Shown here: positions 1 through 11,749 of the stretch, one piece after another
Layout of the letters: the number at the start of each line of letters is the position of its first letter
Position numbering within the stretch: position 1 is the stretch's first letter
Assembly: GCF_019578655.1 (NCBI RefSeq)
Contig: NC_063261.1
Location: 24,531,126-24,595,125 of the forward strand
Length of the DNA stretch: 64,000 nucleotides
Direction: 5' to 3'
DNA from: Ricinus communis
Taxonomy: Eukaryota; Streptophyta; Magnoliopsida; Malpighiales; Euphorbiaceae
The notes under the pieces: model-generated
What the model saw: only the letters and a program-made list of their open reading frames with translations
Databases searched by the model: none
What the model was told of the DNA's origin: nothing
Translations under genes and position numbers: made by a program

Positions 1-522
1 AGTTACAGGAAGCAATAATGAACTCACTTTTTGGTCCATGTGTGACATCTTAAATGGAGGGCACTGCAGGTCAGTTGCATATTCTACAAAGATCCTCTGT
101 CATTGTTGATGTCACAGTCATTTGTGTATATCTGGTGTGCAATCGCATCTCGTGCTTTAAATTTTTTAAAAGGCTGTTAAATTCTAGCTTATAGCTTAAG
201 TGATATGAATATGATAATGATCCCTTCCATTCTAGCCTTGCAAATACCAAACCCTGTTTTAAACCAGATTCACAGAAGATTGTCTTGTATACACTATTTA
301 CGATGTTGCTGAAACCATACATGGAAATAGCTGCTCTGACATATTTCTGAAGACTTCAATTTGCAAAGAAGCCAAAATTATAGGGAGGGGTAGTTTGGAT
401 ACAGGCAGGGTCATTAGATATGCCTCTTTAGAATATTAGCATTTGTTCTGAAGTTAAGATTCTATTACATGAAGATGAAATGTGGTCTAAATTAACTGCT
501 TTTTGTTTCTGAGTGGTTACAG
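1..522 (+). other. Intron of the glycosyltransferase gene
   Basis: Non-coding sequence ahead of the first recognisable exon. It ends in a pyrimidine-poor but usable acceptor, TTACAG, at 517-522. I found no exon of the family in it, so the donor site and the upstream exons lie before the window. Short open frames on the minus strand here have no recognisable similarity. Confidence 0.6.
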
Positions 523-1341
523 AACTGCTTTTGAAGCTGCTTTCCGACATATGTATGCCTTGCCATCCGATTTTGAAGTTCTTCCTCCTATGCCAGAAGA
601 TGGAGGTCACTGGTCTGCCTTACATTGCTGGGTGATGCCAACACCTTCCTTTCTAGAGTTTATTATGTTTGCTCGGTAGGTTACCAGGATGATTATGAGT
701 GATGAAGTGGTTAGTAACTGTAACTGCAGTTAACTTCTATAATTGAATGCAGGATGTTTGTTGATTCTCTTGATGCCTTGCATACCAACTCTACACTAGA
801 CAATGTTTGTTTGCTGAGTTCCTCAGAGCTTGAGGTAAGGTGCTCGGATCCTGCAGTGACTATTTAGTTGTTCCAAGAGTATAATTATACGATCTTAACT
901 GTTGTCATTTGATGTCAGCAGGAAAAACACTGTTATTGTCGAATTTTAGAAATCCTTATTAATGTTTGGGCTTACCACAGTGCAAGAAAAATGGTTTACA
1001 TAGATCCACGAACTGGATCTTCAGAAGAGCAGCACCCAATTGAACAAAGAAAAGAAATTATATGGGCAAAGTACTTTAATCTTACATTGTTAAAGAGTAT
1101 GGATGAAGATCTTGCAGAGGCGGCAGATGATGGCGACCATCCAAGAGAGAGATGGTTGTGGCCTTTAACTGGAGAAGTGCATTGGCAGGGGATTTATGAA
1201 AGAGAGAGGGAAGAAAGATATAGGCAAAAGATGGACAAAAAGAGGAAAACGAAAGAGAAACTGTATGAAAGGTTGAAATCTGGATACAAACAGAAACCAC
1301 TTGGGAGGAGAAAAATCCTGCGAGTATTGAAGCAGAGATGA
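523..1341 (+). CDS. Large plant glycosyltransferase (GT superfamily), C-terminal three exons
   Basis: The gene is cut by the left edge of the window. Exons are 523-675, 753-834 and 919 (or 922)-1341, joined by GT-AG introns with phases that fit, and encode about the last 218 residues. The conserved stretches include EAAFRHMYALPSDFEVLPP, PTPSFLEFIMF, HCYCRILEILINVWAYHSA and ARKMVYIDPRTG. I recognise them as the C-terminal region of the roughly 1,000-residue plant proteins annotated as UDP-glycosyltransferase superfamily (Arabidopsis At5g04480/At4g01210 type). The nucleotide-sugar-binding GT-B fold would lie upstream, outside the window. The substrate is not known to me; related proteins are usually predicted to be membrane-anchored. 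The tail is very basic (KMDKKRKTKEKLYERLKSG) and ends KQR. The third-exon acceptor is ambiguous between two AGs three bases apart, which would add or drop one Gln. Identification is from recalled family similarity, not a search. Confidence 0.78.
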
Positions 1342-2090
1342 ATATAATCTGAAATGCAACTGGAGCTGTACAATTTTGGAATGCTCGACGCGGCCTAACA
1401 TAGCTGCTATACCTATTTTCACTCAATTGGGAAATGGAGACAAGATATTGCAGATGGAGAAGCATATATTTTTGTAATGGCTTCTATCAATTCTCATTTT
1501 TGCTGAATACTAGACACCTTTGGAATGGAAGGGAGAAGAAAAATAACCTTCCCAGAGATTGCAGCTTATGCTCACTGGAAATCAAGGTGTTCTGAACAGA
1601 AGAATTTAAATCTACATGGACCAATGATGGCGTCATTAATTCAAATTCTTTTTCACCCATTCGAAGTATTAGGAATCATGTATTCTTTCATTATAATTGT
1701 ACATTCTTCCAACTATGTAGAGGCAATTTTTGTTCGGAATAAGAATAGCTTTCTGATTCTTTTCTTATTTTCATTGGGTGGGTTTGGAATGGCACATGGT
1801 GAAATAATAATTAAGTTGATTTAGAAGAATTATTTATATGTATAAAATAGAGTCTTCATTCTCAATTCTCTAAAGAAGCATTTGTCTTCCTGTGTTTTAA
1901 CCTAGGATTAGGAATGGTTACCCTAAACAAGCCAGCCCTGAAAGATGTTGCTCCAGCAGTTTGTTTACATCTCTAAAATCCTGTTAAACTTATTTCTTCA
2001 GAGAAGCATATGTTTTATTGTTGAATCTCTCTCTCCTTTAGATTTGTTATTCTCTGTAGCAAAGAGATAAATAAAGTCTGGATTCATGAA
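1342..2090 (+). other. Probable 3' UTR of the glycosyltransferase gene
   Basis: This non-coding stretch follows the stop codon and is less AT-rich than the DNA after 2100. An AATAAA-type signal (GATAAATAAAG) lies near 2066-2076, just before composition shifts to very AT-rich DNA, so the transcript probably ends near 2090-2100. A 99-codon open frame at 1525-1824 has no recognisable similarity and I take it as chance. Confidence 0.5.
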
Positions 2091-2229
2091 AAATTAGTAA
2101 TTTTGTCAAATATAATTGATTTTACAAACTAAATCTAATAACATTATATAAATTATAAGTATAACTGAACTTATTATAAATATAATATACAAATACTATA
2201 AAATAATTCTAAATTTCTGTAACATATTA

Positions 2230-2520
2230 TTTATTTTTATTTTTATTTGATAAAATGTATTTTTCAGTTTTTAAAATTTTCATTCTTATTTATTGAATTT
2301 CTTTAGTTTCTATTTTATTTCATGAAACTCTATTTTCATTTTTATTAATAATTTAATAGTTCTTGTAAAAATATAAGAGCTTAATAAAATAAATAAAAAT
2401 TTTATAAAATATTTATAGAAATTTTTAAATAAAATTAAAAATGAGAATGCAAAAATTTAATAAAATAAAACAAAATATAATAACTCAATAAAATAAAATT
2501 CAAATTTATAAAATTTAATA
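2230..2520. repeat. AT-rich dispersed repeat, family E, copy 1
   Basis: This segment resembles 18545-18805 and 43290-43515. All three carry a run of the type GACTTAATAAAATAAAA beside poly-purine AT stretches, with an inverted counterpart (TTTATTTTATTT) at the other side, so each looks like a degenerate short foldback element. The low complexity makes the alignment weak. Boundaries are approximate. Confidence 0.4.
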
Positions 2521-2639
2521 ATATATTTTTTTTTTTTATTTTTTTTTTATGTCTGACTGATTGATTGGCTTTTAGACTCTTTTGTCTTACCAATATATTA
2601 CTCGACCTAACAAATCCTTATGATGTGACATTAATTATT

Positions 2640-2935
2640 TATTTGGGTAGATTAGTAATTAGCCATTGAGGAAACATGGCTCCCACCACCGGCTGCCAAC
2701 TTATGTTGTGATGCATGTAAAGACGCTGAAGCCCGTAGGATAACACGTTTTGCAAAGGCCAGTACGGCGTAAGGAGGGCGAGATAGTCAATTAACATTTT
2801 GTTTGTTGTGCAAGAGGATTTGTGTGCGATGTCGTTTTTGGTGGCTAGTTGCACGCAAGCAAGCGAAGAGCACAAATGTAAATGTGACGGATACAATTAA
2901 TTTTGTCACTACTGCCCATAAGGTTTTCAGCTTTA
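2640..2935. other. Non-AT-rich intergenic segment without a recognised gene
   Basis: About 300 bases here have nearly balanced composition between AT-rich flanks. The minus strand is open for 85 codons (2639-2896), but the predicted peptide resembles nothing I know and has no splice partners. It could be an old gene or transposon fragment, or a distal part of the next promoter. Confidence 0.3.
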
Positions 2936-3059
2936 TTGCATTACAATAGCCGAGTCCTGAATAGGTCCTTTCTTTTTACCTTGGAGAAAATAAAAAATTT
3001 AAGGGGCCGAGTCCAAAGGGATATGAACCTTGGAGATACAGTTATAATTTTTCTTTAAA

Positions 3060-3306
3060 TATATAAATGGGCTGGGTTTGAACAAGAGAATAGACATAAT
3101 TATTCAGCCCGAAACTGGCCCGACCCAAACTTTCAACATATTAATTACTAAACCTCCCGCCCTCACCTGCAATTGGCAAATTTTACAGTTTACATTTCTA
3201 CTGTTTGTCTGTTTTGTTAGGGTTTTAAATAATAATTTCCAAAACCCCTATATCAGAAACAAAAACCTAATCTTTCTCTGTCACTGTTTCTCTCCAAAAG
3301 CCTCAG
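3060..3306 (+). promoter_or_regulatory. Promoter and 5' UTR with site II and telo-box motifs
   Basis: The segment holds site II-like elements TGGGCT at 3068-3073, AGCCCG at 3106-3111 and TGGCCCG at 3116-3122, followed by a telo-box-like TTAGGGTTTTAA at 3217-3228. In plants, site II motifs (bound by TCP factors) combined with a telo-box are typical of genes expressed in growing tissue, such as ribosomal and organelle-biogenesis genes. A leader exon probably ends at 3306 (CCTCAG before GTAATA) and splices to 4197 (after GACATGCAG). The leader contains no ATG in frame with the protein. Confidence 0.55.
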
Positions 3307-4202
3307 GTAATATTTAACACCATCCCACTCTTAAAAAAGTCCCATTTTATTCTAGATGCTGTAATTCTGCTACCCATTTCCTTATGGATTGTCATTTTTG
3401 TATAAATGTAAGCTTTAGCTGTAACTCAACTCAACCGTGATTTAATTGTTTTGATTCTCACTTTTTTTATAATTCATATAGGTTCTTGTATGTGTTATGG
3501 CCTTTTTGGGTTTTACTGGATTTTGATTTTAGTGTTCTTTTATGTTTGTTGTGTTTTGGGCTGAATTACTTTGTTTCTTAATTTTATTAGAATTATCTGG
3601 TAGTGAGAATGTGTTGATGTTGTTGGGTTAATTACTAGTTAGCTGAACGAGTGTTGTTTCTATAGGGTGCTAATGTAGTGAAGATGGAAAAGTGGAATGT
3701 ATTTGGGTTTCTAGAAAGCACACATTTATGCAAAATTGTGCTTGCTATAATTATCTACCATGGTGGAGATTGATTTTTGAAATAGAGAAGATTCATTTTT
3801 TGATTTGAAATTAATTTCTCTTTTGCGTGAATAGGGAAAATTCTCTCCCATTATGTAAAATTCTCCTATATATTTAATTTTGTATTATTTTGATTCTCTC
3901 ATTTCTCCTGCTTAGTTTGTGTTTTCTTAATGTTGTGCTTCTTCCCTACTTTCCAAATAATTTTGGGTATCATGAAGCATTTCATTGTCAAGTTCTGTGA
4001 TCTTTGCATAAAGTTCTACACATAGAAGCCATACATGTGATCTATCAGTGAAATGGAGTTTCACTCATAAAATTATTGCAAGTTGTCTCTGTTTGGGATG
4101 CTAATAGCTATGAACTATAGCATAGTTTCTGGCTTTAGCAACCTATATGTTATGTCTATGTTTACAATGCCTTAATTTATGTCCGTTGACATGCAGGTCT
4201 GC

Positions 4203-7200
4203 ATGCTAAAAAGCAGTGGACGTTCAAGCATCATGCGTGCTATAAAGGGTGGCTGGGCTGGCCAAACATTTGCCCTGGCTAAGCGCAATGAATCTGGAGG
4301 AAGGAAATCACGCATTCGAATTTCAAAGGAAGAGAGGAAGGAAATGGTTGAATCCTTTATAAAGAAGTAAATTGCTAAATTTTCATCCTTCAGTGAAATA
4401 TTCTGTTACATTAATTTGTTATGGTCCAAGGATACTCCCTAATTTTAATTGCATATGATCTCACCCTTTATCTTATAAAAAGTTTGAATTCAAACTCCTT
4501 TTGTACGCCTCTCATACTGGAAGTTGCATGACATTCAGACATATCAACTTAAATTAAATTCTAACCACTGAGCAGATGAATTTGTTGAATTTTTTAGGGA
4601 AGTTTATTTTGCTACATAGGGAAAACATTTTTCTTGATTGGCAAAGAGAAAATATTTTTAGGGTAACAGGCGAGGGATGGTCACTACTGGTGTACAGGAT
4701 GTAACTTTGAAAAGTCCATGACATCTTTTATGTAATAGGAATTAGGTAGGTTTTGTAACTATAGCATTAATAATTTATTCAACACAAATTACAGCCAGAA
4801 ACTTAAAATGTCATTATAAGGATATGTCTGTTGGTTAGGTTGATCCTTATGTTGATAATTTCTCCCTACCATCCCTTGCCCTGTTATTATAGTAGGCATA
4901 TATAGCTCTGATATATCATTCATTGAGCAAGCTTGCTTGCAGGCACCAGAGTTTAAACAATGGGAATTTTCCCTCTCTAAATCTCACACACAAGGAAGTT
5001 GGAGGATCCTTCTACACAATAAGGGAGATTGTCAGAGAAATTATCCAAGAAAATAAAGTGCTGGGTCCTGCTAAGTCCTTGCCAGAGGAGCAGAATTCTG
5101 ATAAGTTATTCATACAGTACCCATTGGGTACAATATCCTCAGAACCTGAAGCTTCTCCTTTCATGTCACCAAATGGAAGTGCTTTTTTATCTGATCGGCA
5201 TGAGGATACAAGTGAAGAAGAACCTTATTTAATTTCCAAGGGGCTTCTTCATCAGGGGTTTGACAATGGCAAAATCATTAATGTGAATGTTGTACCTGCG
5301 AAAAAAGAATCAGATGAAACAAAAGTTGCAATGGATCAAGTAAGTGAACTACCAGATATAAAGAAACATATGGAAGAAGCAGTTGCATCTATAAGTGAAC
5401 TACCAGATATAAAGAAACAAACAGAAGAAGCAGTTGCATCTAGGAGTAAAGTAACTCAAATGGCAGATGTGATTGTAGAGACATTTCCATTACAACCTCT
5501 TACTCAGCCAACTTACAACTTGGATGAAAGATCCAGTGAAGTAAGGGGTTTAAATGGAATTTTAGCAGAAAAAGATGTCGAAAAGGCGCCCTTGGGGCCA
5601 GTATATAACACTTCTTTGTCGGATGGAATGAATTTGTCAGATAATTCTTCTGTGGTGGATGATAGAGTAGAAAACCTAGCAGGTTCATTGCTGGAAGGGG
5701 AGTCCAAATCGGTGCATGAGAAAGCAGTGAAAAACATAGCAGATCTTCAATTAGGGAACTCAAATTCTTTTGCTGCAAAAGATATCATTTCACACGATAC
5801 TCTAGATGATAAAGATGTTGAAGTGAAGTCATCTTATGATGATATAAAAGATGCCGAGAAAAAGGTGAGTTTTTTTATTTAAGTATTGTCTTTAGCGGAC
5901 TTTATGGCACAATCTTAATCTCTTAAACATCTTTTAGTTTTTTCTTAAATTAGTATTAGCAACAAAAGCTTTAGTGTGTCATGCATAAAAAAGTTCAGAA
6001 TATGCATCCCTATCATAAGAAAATAATAGTGGCTAGAATGCGTTAACTTAGTTACTTAAAACATATTGCCTTACAAGCTTACTTGAAGCTCCATTGGGAT
6101 GATTTACCTTGATAGTCCATGAAATTTGGGGTTCTAAATTAGGTATTAATTTTAGATGTATAAATGAAAAGTAAATCTAAAATTTTGTGAGTTAACCAAT
6201 ATTATTCTCAAAATAAATTAATAAATCACATGCTACTTTTGATGTATGCAATCAATGTAGTGGCATTTTGTGATGCCAACAGGGCGATCAAATTATTGGT
6301 TTATGATGAAACCATGAAAGTTTAATACAAACATGATGTGGCGGAGGATTATGGTTTTCAATTGCTACAGATTGCTTTGGTTCAATAAGCAGTAACATAT
6401 TAGCTCCAATCAGGCTCAGTCTGCTGATCCTGTGGTGAGGGGCATGGCTTATAATTGGAAGTGTTGCCAAACATTTTAAATGAATTACTTTTTCTTCTCT
6501 CCCTCTTCTTTTTTCCTTGGAATAATTATGATAAAAAGTCCTGTAATTTTGAGGCCGTCTCAATTGTAGTCTTAACATTTAACCATTACTATTTTGAGGC
6601 CTGAATAATTTGTTATTTTCTAACTTCTGTCATTATATGTTTTGTTTGAAAAATTGACTTGGGATTTTAGTTACCTACACAATGAGCTTTAATTGGAAAT
6701 AAAATTTGAATCAGACAGTTTATTACAGTGTCAATACAGTGTCAAATAATTTTATTTTTTTCTATATGCAAGGCTGATTGGCTGAACCTTCTAGCAGTAA
6801 TTCAAGTGATTCTTTTAAATAAAATCTGAATTTGTTATACTTGGTTAATACTTTTTTAAACATTTCATTTGCCGTATCTCATGAGAAATTACTGGAAAAG
6901 GGGGATAAAATATCGAGCTGTGTGAATGTTATCACTTTATGGGTCCCCATTTTAATGGCTCTAATAACATACTTGATATGCCACTAAAGATTCCGTATTC
7001 TTGTAATTGGTGTCGGTCCGAAGTTATGTCTTCTCCTGTTGATTTTCTTTAATCATGCTCTTGAAATGAGGCAAGATGTACGATGTGATGTATTTTAAGT
7101 AAAAATCTATCTTCCATGACTTTTGTGGTTGATCTGCCTAGGTTGAAGGTTGAAATTAACTGTATTTGTTTACTTGTGTGTAATTAGTGTCAATGGGTAC

Positions 7201-7711
7201 TTGAAATTTAAAGATGCCATTGATATTTGCATATGAAAATGTGGGGATGAAATAGTTCAGGTTTCGAGCAACTGCTGAATTACCGTTCATGTGCGCCTTT
7301 TTAGGTTGTAAATGCAGCAAATGGCACCCAAACAAAAACTCCGAATGGCACACACGCCAATACCGAAAGCAGCAAACCAATATATGAACAAAAAGTTATT
7401 CAAAATAAAGCTGATGTTCAACAAAGTGGCAGCTCTCAGAAAGACAGCACTCCAACTTTAGAGAGAATTAAGATGTACGGACATTCTATAAACACCTTCA
7501 ACTGAGTGACTATGATCTTAAATTTTCTTTTACTTCATTGACTGGTTTGTCTCTTTCATGTTTAAGGCCCACTGATTAATCTTCTGCTTGGTTTATGGGC
7601 AGTGAATCATGGGGAGGTGCATCAAGGAAACCTACAAAATCAGAAACTAACCCAGTGGTGGCTGCTTTTAAATCTTTTGTAGCTTCCTTTGTAAAATTTT
7701 GGTCTGGATGA
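4203..7711 (+). CDS. AT3G52170-like helix-turn-helix domain protein
   Basis: Four coding exons, 4203-4366, 4943-5864, 7305-7474 and 7603-7711, join with consistent phases to give a 454-residue protein. The N-terminus (MRAIKGGWAGQTFALAK, then KSRIRISKEERKEMVESFI) and the stretch NGNFPSLNLTHKEVGGSFYT, followed by IREIVREIIQEN, match the conserved plant domain described as AT3G52170-like HTH. It occupies roughly residues 10-95 and crosses the first coding intron. The remainder is acidic, Ser/Lys-rich and probably disordered, ending in a short conserved tail (ESWGGASRKPTK, then AAFKSFVASFVKFWSG). The basic, hydroxylated N-terminus could be an organelle-targeting peptide, which would agree with the promoter motifs; that is inference. 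The start at 4203 was chosen because it is the first ATG after the leader splice and in frame with the domain; a second in-frame ATG follows ten codons later. A 17-residue unit is duplicated in exon 2. Molecular function is not known to me. Confidence 0.82.
5343..5444 (+). repeat. 51-bp in-frame tandem duplication in coding sequence
   Basis: Two adjacent 51-bp units (5343-5393 and 5394-5444) each encode a 17-residue segment beginning SELPDIKK and ending EEAVAS plus one residue. The units differ at only a few bases, so the duplication is recent compared with the surrounding sequence. It adds a charged, probably helical repeat to the disordered part of the HTH-domain protein. Confidence 0.9.
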
Positions 7712-8190
7712 AATTTTGGTGTAGTAGTTTTGCCTACAGGCTTTGCAGAGTGGATGGATTCATGTATAAACTTGCTAGGATGTTGATATCAGGAGGCTGT
7801 TTCTCACATTTATAATGTCACAGGAATATTTCTCTCGGATGCTGTAATGAGCTTGCAAGTGCGCACATCCTTTCCAAATCGGTATGCATTATAGTTTTTT
7901 CTTTCATCCATTTCACAATAATATATTTGAAGTCATTTAAATTAGTAATATACCGTTCCAAATTTATGTTAATCTTTTCAAACACCTGATATTAAGTTTG
8001 AGGGAGTGAGATTTTAGCACCAATTTTATGCAAAAGTCTGTAGAGTTGTACAATAGATGAGGTTACCCACACAAATCAAGCACTTCCAATCATTTAGAGT
8101 TTTGGTTATGAGTTTTAGTCCTAACATACTCATGAACTGTAAGCTGACTGCAACAACAATTATCCCACAACAAAGTGGTTTAGTTATTAT
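7712..8190 (+). other. 3' UTR of the HTH-domain gene and intergenic spacer
   Basis: No coding signal follows the stop codon. Composition stays transcript-like to about 7920, which may mark the 3' end; I could not identify one clear poly(A) signal. The rest is spacer up to the AT-rich repeat that begins near 8200. Confidence 0.35.
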
Positions 8191-8204
8191 TTTGATTATA
8201 AAAT

Positions 8205-8800
8205 TAAGTTTGTGAATAAAATTTAATATTTAATATTTAATATTTATTTATAATATTTTAAAAATATCAGTATATTCAATATTTTTAGATTTTCTTAATT
8301 TTTTAATATTTTAAAATTTTTATTAGTGCAATAATATAGAAATTGTTTTTAAAATATTTATTATTTGATTTTAATATTATATGAGTTAATGCTATCAATA
8401 TAATTGATATTACTATTGTTTTAGAATTATAATTTATTTATGACTAAAATATTAAATTTTTAGGGATTATGATATTAAAAATATTATTAAAAATATTATT
8501 TTCTGAAATTATAATTATTATTTATTTAAAAAATTAATTTATCAGTTGATATATAATATTAAAATATAATTAATATTTTATTTTTTAATATAAAATTGAA
8601 ATTACTATCTAATTAGAAAATTGATTTATTAATTAATATAATATTAAAATATAATTATCATACTATTTTTTAGAATTATTCTACAAGATTATTTTTTAAT
8701 TAGAAATGTAACTTATTCATCAATAAATTAATAAAAAAATTATAAAAATTATATATAAATTTGAATCTCCTATATTGAAAATAAATATACATGTTAAAAT
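8205..8800 (+). repeat. AT-rich dispersed repeat, family B, copy 1
   Basis: It opens with TTTTGATTATAAAATTAAGT, the same opening as 36722-36741, and continues with recognisable similarity for about 550 bases. Inside are short repeated modules of the type ATATAATATTAAAATATAAT followed by a CTATTTTTTAGAATTA-like stretch. Further copies lie at 16280-17420 and 49180-49740 in the opposite orientation. No open reading frame is present, so this is probably a non-autonomous transposon. Confidence 0.6.
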
Positions 8801-8859
8801 AGAAATTTATTGTAGCGGAATTTCCAACAAAAAGAGAAAACCTACTCGCGGCACACAAA

Positions 8860-9930
8860 CTGTCAAAATATAAATTTAGTATTTTATTTTTTTTATTTTC
8901 ATATCTAAACTATTTTTTTATTCAATTAAGTATTTAAACCTGCCAAAAAGTTCAATATAGTTTCTCTAGCCGGTTTTACAAGTTAAAGTGCTTATTTGAC
9001 TTATTTTGAGTACTAAATTGACTTAAATATCCTCCTTTAAAATAATATTATTTTTTCTTTTTTCTTTTCTTCATTTTATTTTCATCCTTTTTCAATACTA
9101 CTTTTTAAAAAAATTCATTTATTTCTCAAAGGATTAAAAAAAATAAAATTATTTTATTTTTCTCATTCATTCAAATAAAAGTTGAAAATAATTAAATGTC
9201 ATTTGCTTTTTTTTTTTAAATTTCCGTGCATTCACCTCAAAACAATAAGAGAAGAAAAAAATAAAATTAAGTGCTAGAAAAACATAATTTTTAAAAATTA
9301 AAAGATGTCTAGTGAATTTTTTTTCTAAAAAGTGAATAAAATTTTAAAAAAATTAATCCAAATAGTGCTAAAAAAAGATTTGATAGAAAATAGAAAAAAG
9401 ATTTAAAAAAATTAAGAAAAAGAGGAAAGAAAAAAAAATCATATGTAAGAATGAATAAAAATATTTAGGTTATTTTATGTGTAAAATGAATCAAATTATT
9501 ATTTTAACTCGTAAAATCTGTAAGAGATACCAAAGTATATATAAATTAACAGATTCAGACACTTGATTGAACAAAAAACTGAAATAGAAAAAAAAATAAA
9601 AAGTTAAGACAGTAAATTTGTAAATATTCCTAACAGTAATGATGTAATGATGTTTACATATAAATATATCCTTGGATTCCAATATTATTGTCTCAATATT
9701 CTTTTAAATTGTCAATTTTAGTTCTATTGTTATGGCAGTGTCCTTGAGATCATATTTTTACATTTGTGCATACCAATTCTAATTTCTGCTGTTATAATTT
9801 TATTTTTTTGATTCATTTATTTCGATGAATACTAAGATACTAAAGCTAGGCTGAGACCGGAAAGTCGAACCTAGTTTTTTAAATAACACTCAAACTCCCA
9901 CCACAATCACCATTGTCGATAACTAGTACT
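8860..9930. other. AT-rich intergenic DNA, no gene seen
   Basis: Poly-A and poly-T rich spacer. Phrases such as AGTTCAATATAG with AAATTGACTTAA resemble the ends of short foldback elements seen elsewhere in the window, but I could not pair two arms here. Confidence 0.4.
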
Positions 9931-9931
9931 A

Positions 9932-10588
9932 TTGACACCAAAACAAGATCATCAGCAATTGCTTGGTCTCCTTAGCCTCTACATAAAAGCCTTCAAGACC
10001 ATCTTCTCATGGAGAAAGATCTTCAGCCAGATATCCCTAGAGTCGATTCTCCCTCTTTCTTTCATCATTCTTTCAGACATTAAGATATCAAATGTTCTCT
10101 TTTCTGAAATTACCCGCACCCAAATCCAGTTACAAGAGATGCAAATTAATATAAACATGACTTTCTGGGTTTATCTTTGGCTCTCCAAAGCTGCATACTT
10201 CATTACCCTTTTCGCTCTCATTTTTTTATCAAATGCTGCTATAGTTAACACCATTGCCTGTATTCAAGAACACGATCAGTATAATCTGTAAGGTCTCAAG
10301 GATGCTCATGATCGGGGGCTTACGAAGCCGTGTTTATATGGTCGTTTATATCAGAGATTGTTGTGATATACCATAGAGCAATCAATGATGTTAGTAATTT
10401 TTTTCAATGATTATGTTGTGTCTGTGCCAAACATGATAAGCATAGGTTGGCTCACTGCTGCTGTGGTGTCTTTGATAGAAGAGCAAAACGGAATTGATTT
10501 CAAAGAACAAGGTAGTGATGAAAAGAAGACATGGGTACATGCAATTATATATCTAAAATTGATGGAGTTGATCAAAGGGTTTTTTTAG
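9932..10588 (+). pseudogene. Decayed plant multi-pass membrane protein gene
   Basis: A 119-codon frame (9932-10291) starts MTPKQDHQQLLGLLSLYI and continues AFKTIFSWRKIFSQIS, followed by two hydrophobic segments (around residues 40-50 and 80-107). This matches the N-terminal part of a plant family of roughly 300-residue, multi-pass membrane proteins of unknown function, whose members typically start with a FLGLFGIYKE-like motif followed by FSWRKIFSQI. The frame stops at 10289. A second piece at 10385-10588 (around GWLTAAVVSLIEEQNGID) resembles the later part of the same family, where a W-LASVVSVLEE pattern is usual. At least one stop or frameshift and a lost middle section separate them, so I call it a pseudogene. 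The family link is from memory; an expressed truncated gene is less likely. Confidence 0.5.
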
Positions 10589-10699
10589 TTCCTCTTGTAT
10601 AAAACAAATGAGCTGGAGAAAATATCAGACTTTCTGTCCAATATTCATTCCAACGATCGAGTTAATATGATATCTCAACAGAAATAAGAGATTATGAAT

Positions 10700-11453
10700 G
10701 TACTTGTTTATATATTCAATGAATAAATTACTTTATATAGGCATAAATCTCCTATTCCTATTTATAAATGAACCTTAACCAAACAAAGAATTGAAACGAA
10801 TCCCAAAGAGGTTCAACTTATTCACTATTGATGCTATATGAATTGTTCAAATCAAATCCTATGAGGATCTTCTTTTTGTATTTTTTTATTTGCTTTGGCA
10901 TCACTGTTTTAATAGTCATAATAGAAGCCTTTGGAAAGTTGTATATGTATGGAAGGTTATAAATGGTCAGTCAGGTCTTCTGGGCATCACTTGTTCTTCC
11001 CTTATTCTTCATGCTGATTTTCTTTGGTCTTAATATGCAAATTCTCAGCAAGTCATCCAGTAATTACTAGCAAAGTATTCACAATTCTGTGATACTGGAC
11101 CAACTCAATCTCTATCAGGAAGATCATGTTCTTCTCAACAATGCAGATGCATAGCAGCAATCGATCTATATGGTTTTGGACTAAATAAATAGTTGCATTG
11201 CATTAGCGTATTTTAGAATCGATCAACGATTAAATTTCATCGTAATCATGATTAAGCATTAATCACCATATAATAAGAATTCTCTCTCTACATTTTATTT
11301 CCTTTGGTAATAATATGTTGCACATGATTAATTTGATTATAGACCTATAAATCAAACAAAGTGGACGTACAAAAGATGAATAGCTTTTACACTATTTTGA
11401 AAGATCAAGTTGGCACTTGTGATCAGCTTGATACACTATCTTGCACCAATCTT
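10700..11453. other. Intergenic DNA without recognised features
   Basis: Spacer of mixed composition between the membrane-protein pseudogene and the MITE at 11457. I see no open frame with recognisable similarity and no repeat shared with the rest of the window. Confidence 0.4.
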
Positions 11454-11456
11454 TTA

Positions 11457-11749
11457 TGCTGTGTTTGGTTGAAATTCATAAAATTTATGAAATTTATTTA
11501 TAAATTTAAAGTTTATGTGCTTTGAATGAAGTGAAAGTTCTACATAATCAAATTTATATTGAATTGGTTATAGCTAAGCTAAGTTGTAAAAAAATAAATA
11601 GAATTTTCAAATGAATTCTATATTAATAAGTCAATATATTTTATAATACAAAAAACTTCTTTTAACTTAATCATTTTTATGTTTCTTTCTCTTATTATTA
11701 TTTTTTCAAATAAAATGAATTCTTTTATGAATTTTAATCAAATATAGCA
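11457..11749 (+). mobile_element. Tourist-like MITE (PIF/Harbinger type), copy 1
   Basis: A 293-bp element with terminal inverted repeats: the left end reads TGCTGTGTTTGGTTGAAATT and the right end, reverse-complemented, reads TGCTATATTTGATTAAAATT. These differ only at transition positions over about 24 bases. Direct copies of TTA flank it (11454-11456 and 11750-11752), the TWA-type target duplication of PIF/Harbinger elements. There is no coding capacity. A second, inverted copy lies at 52337-52639. Confidence 0.85.

Noticed and set aside
1525..1824. Open frame of 99 codons on the plus strand
   Set aside because: It lies in the presumed 3' UTR of the glycosyltransferase gene, has no recognisable similarity and no splice partner.
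3078..3317. 79-codon open frame over the promoter and leader
   Set aside because: It covers promoter motifs and runs through a donor site at 3307. When spliced to 4197 it is out of frame with the HTH-domain protein.
5500..5778. Overlapping minus-strand open frames
   Set aside because: They are antisense shadows of the large coding exon of the HTH-domain gene.
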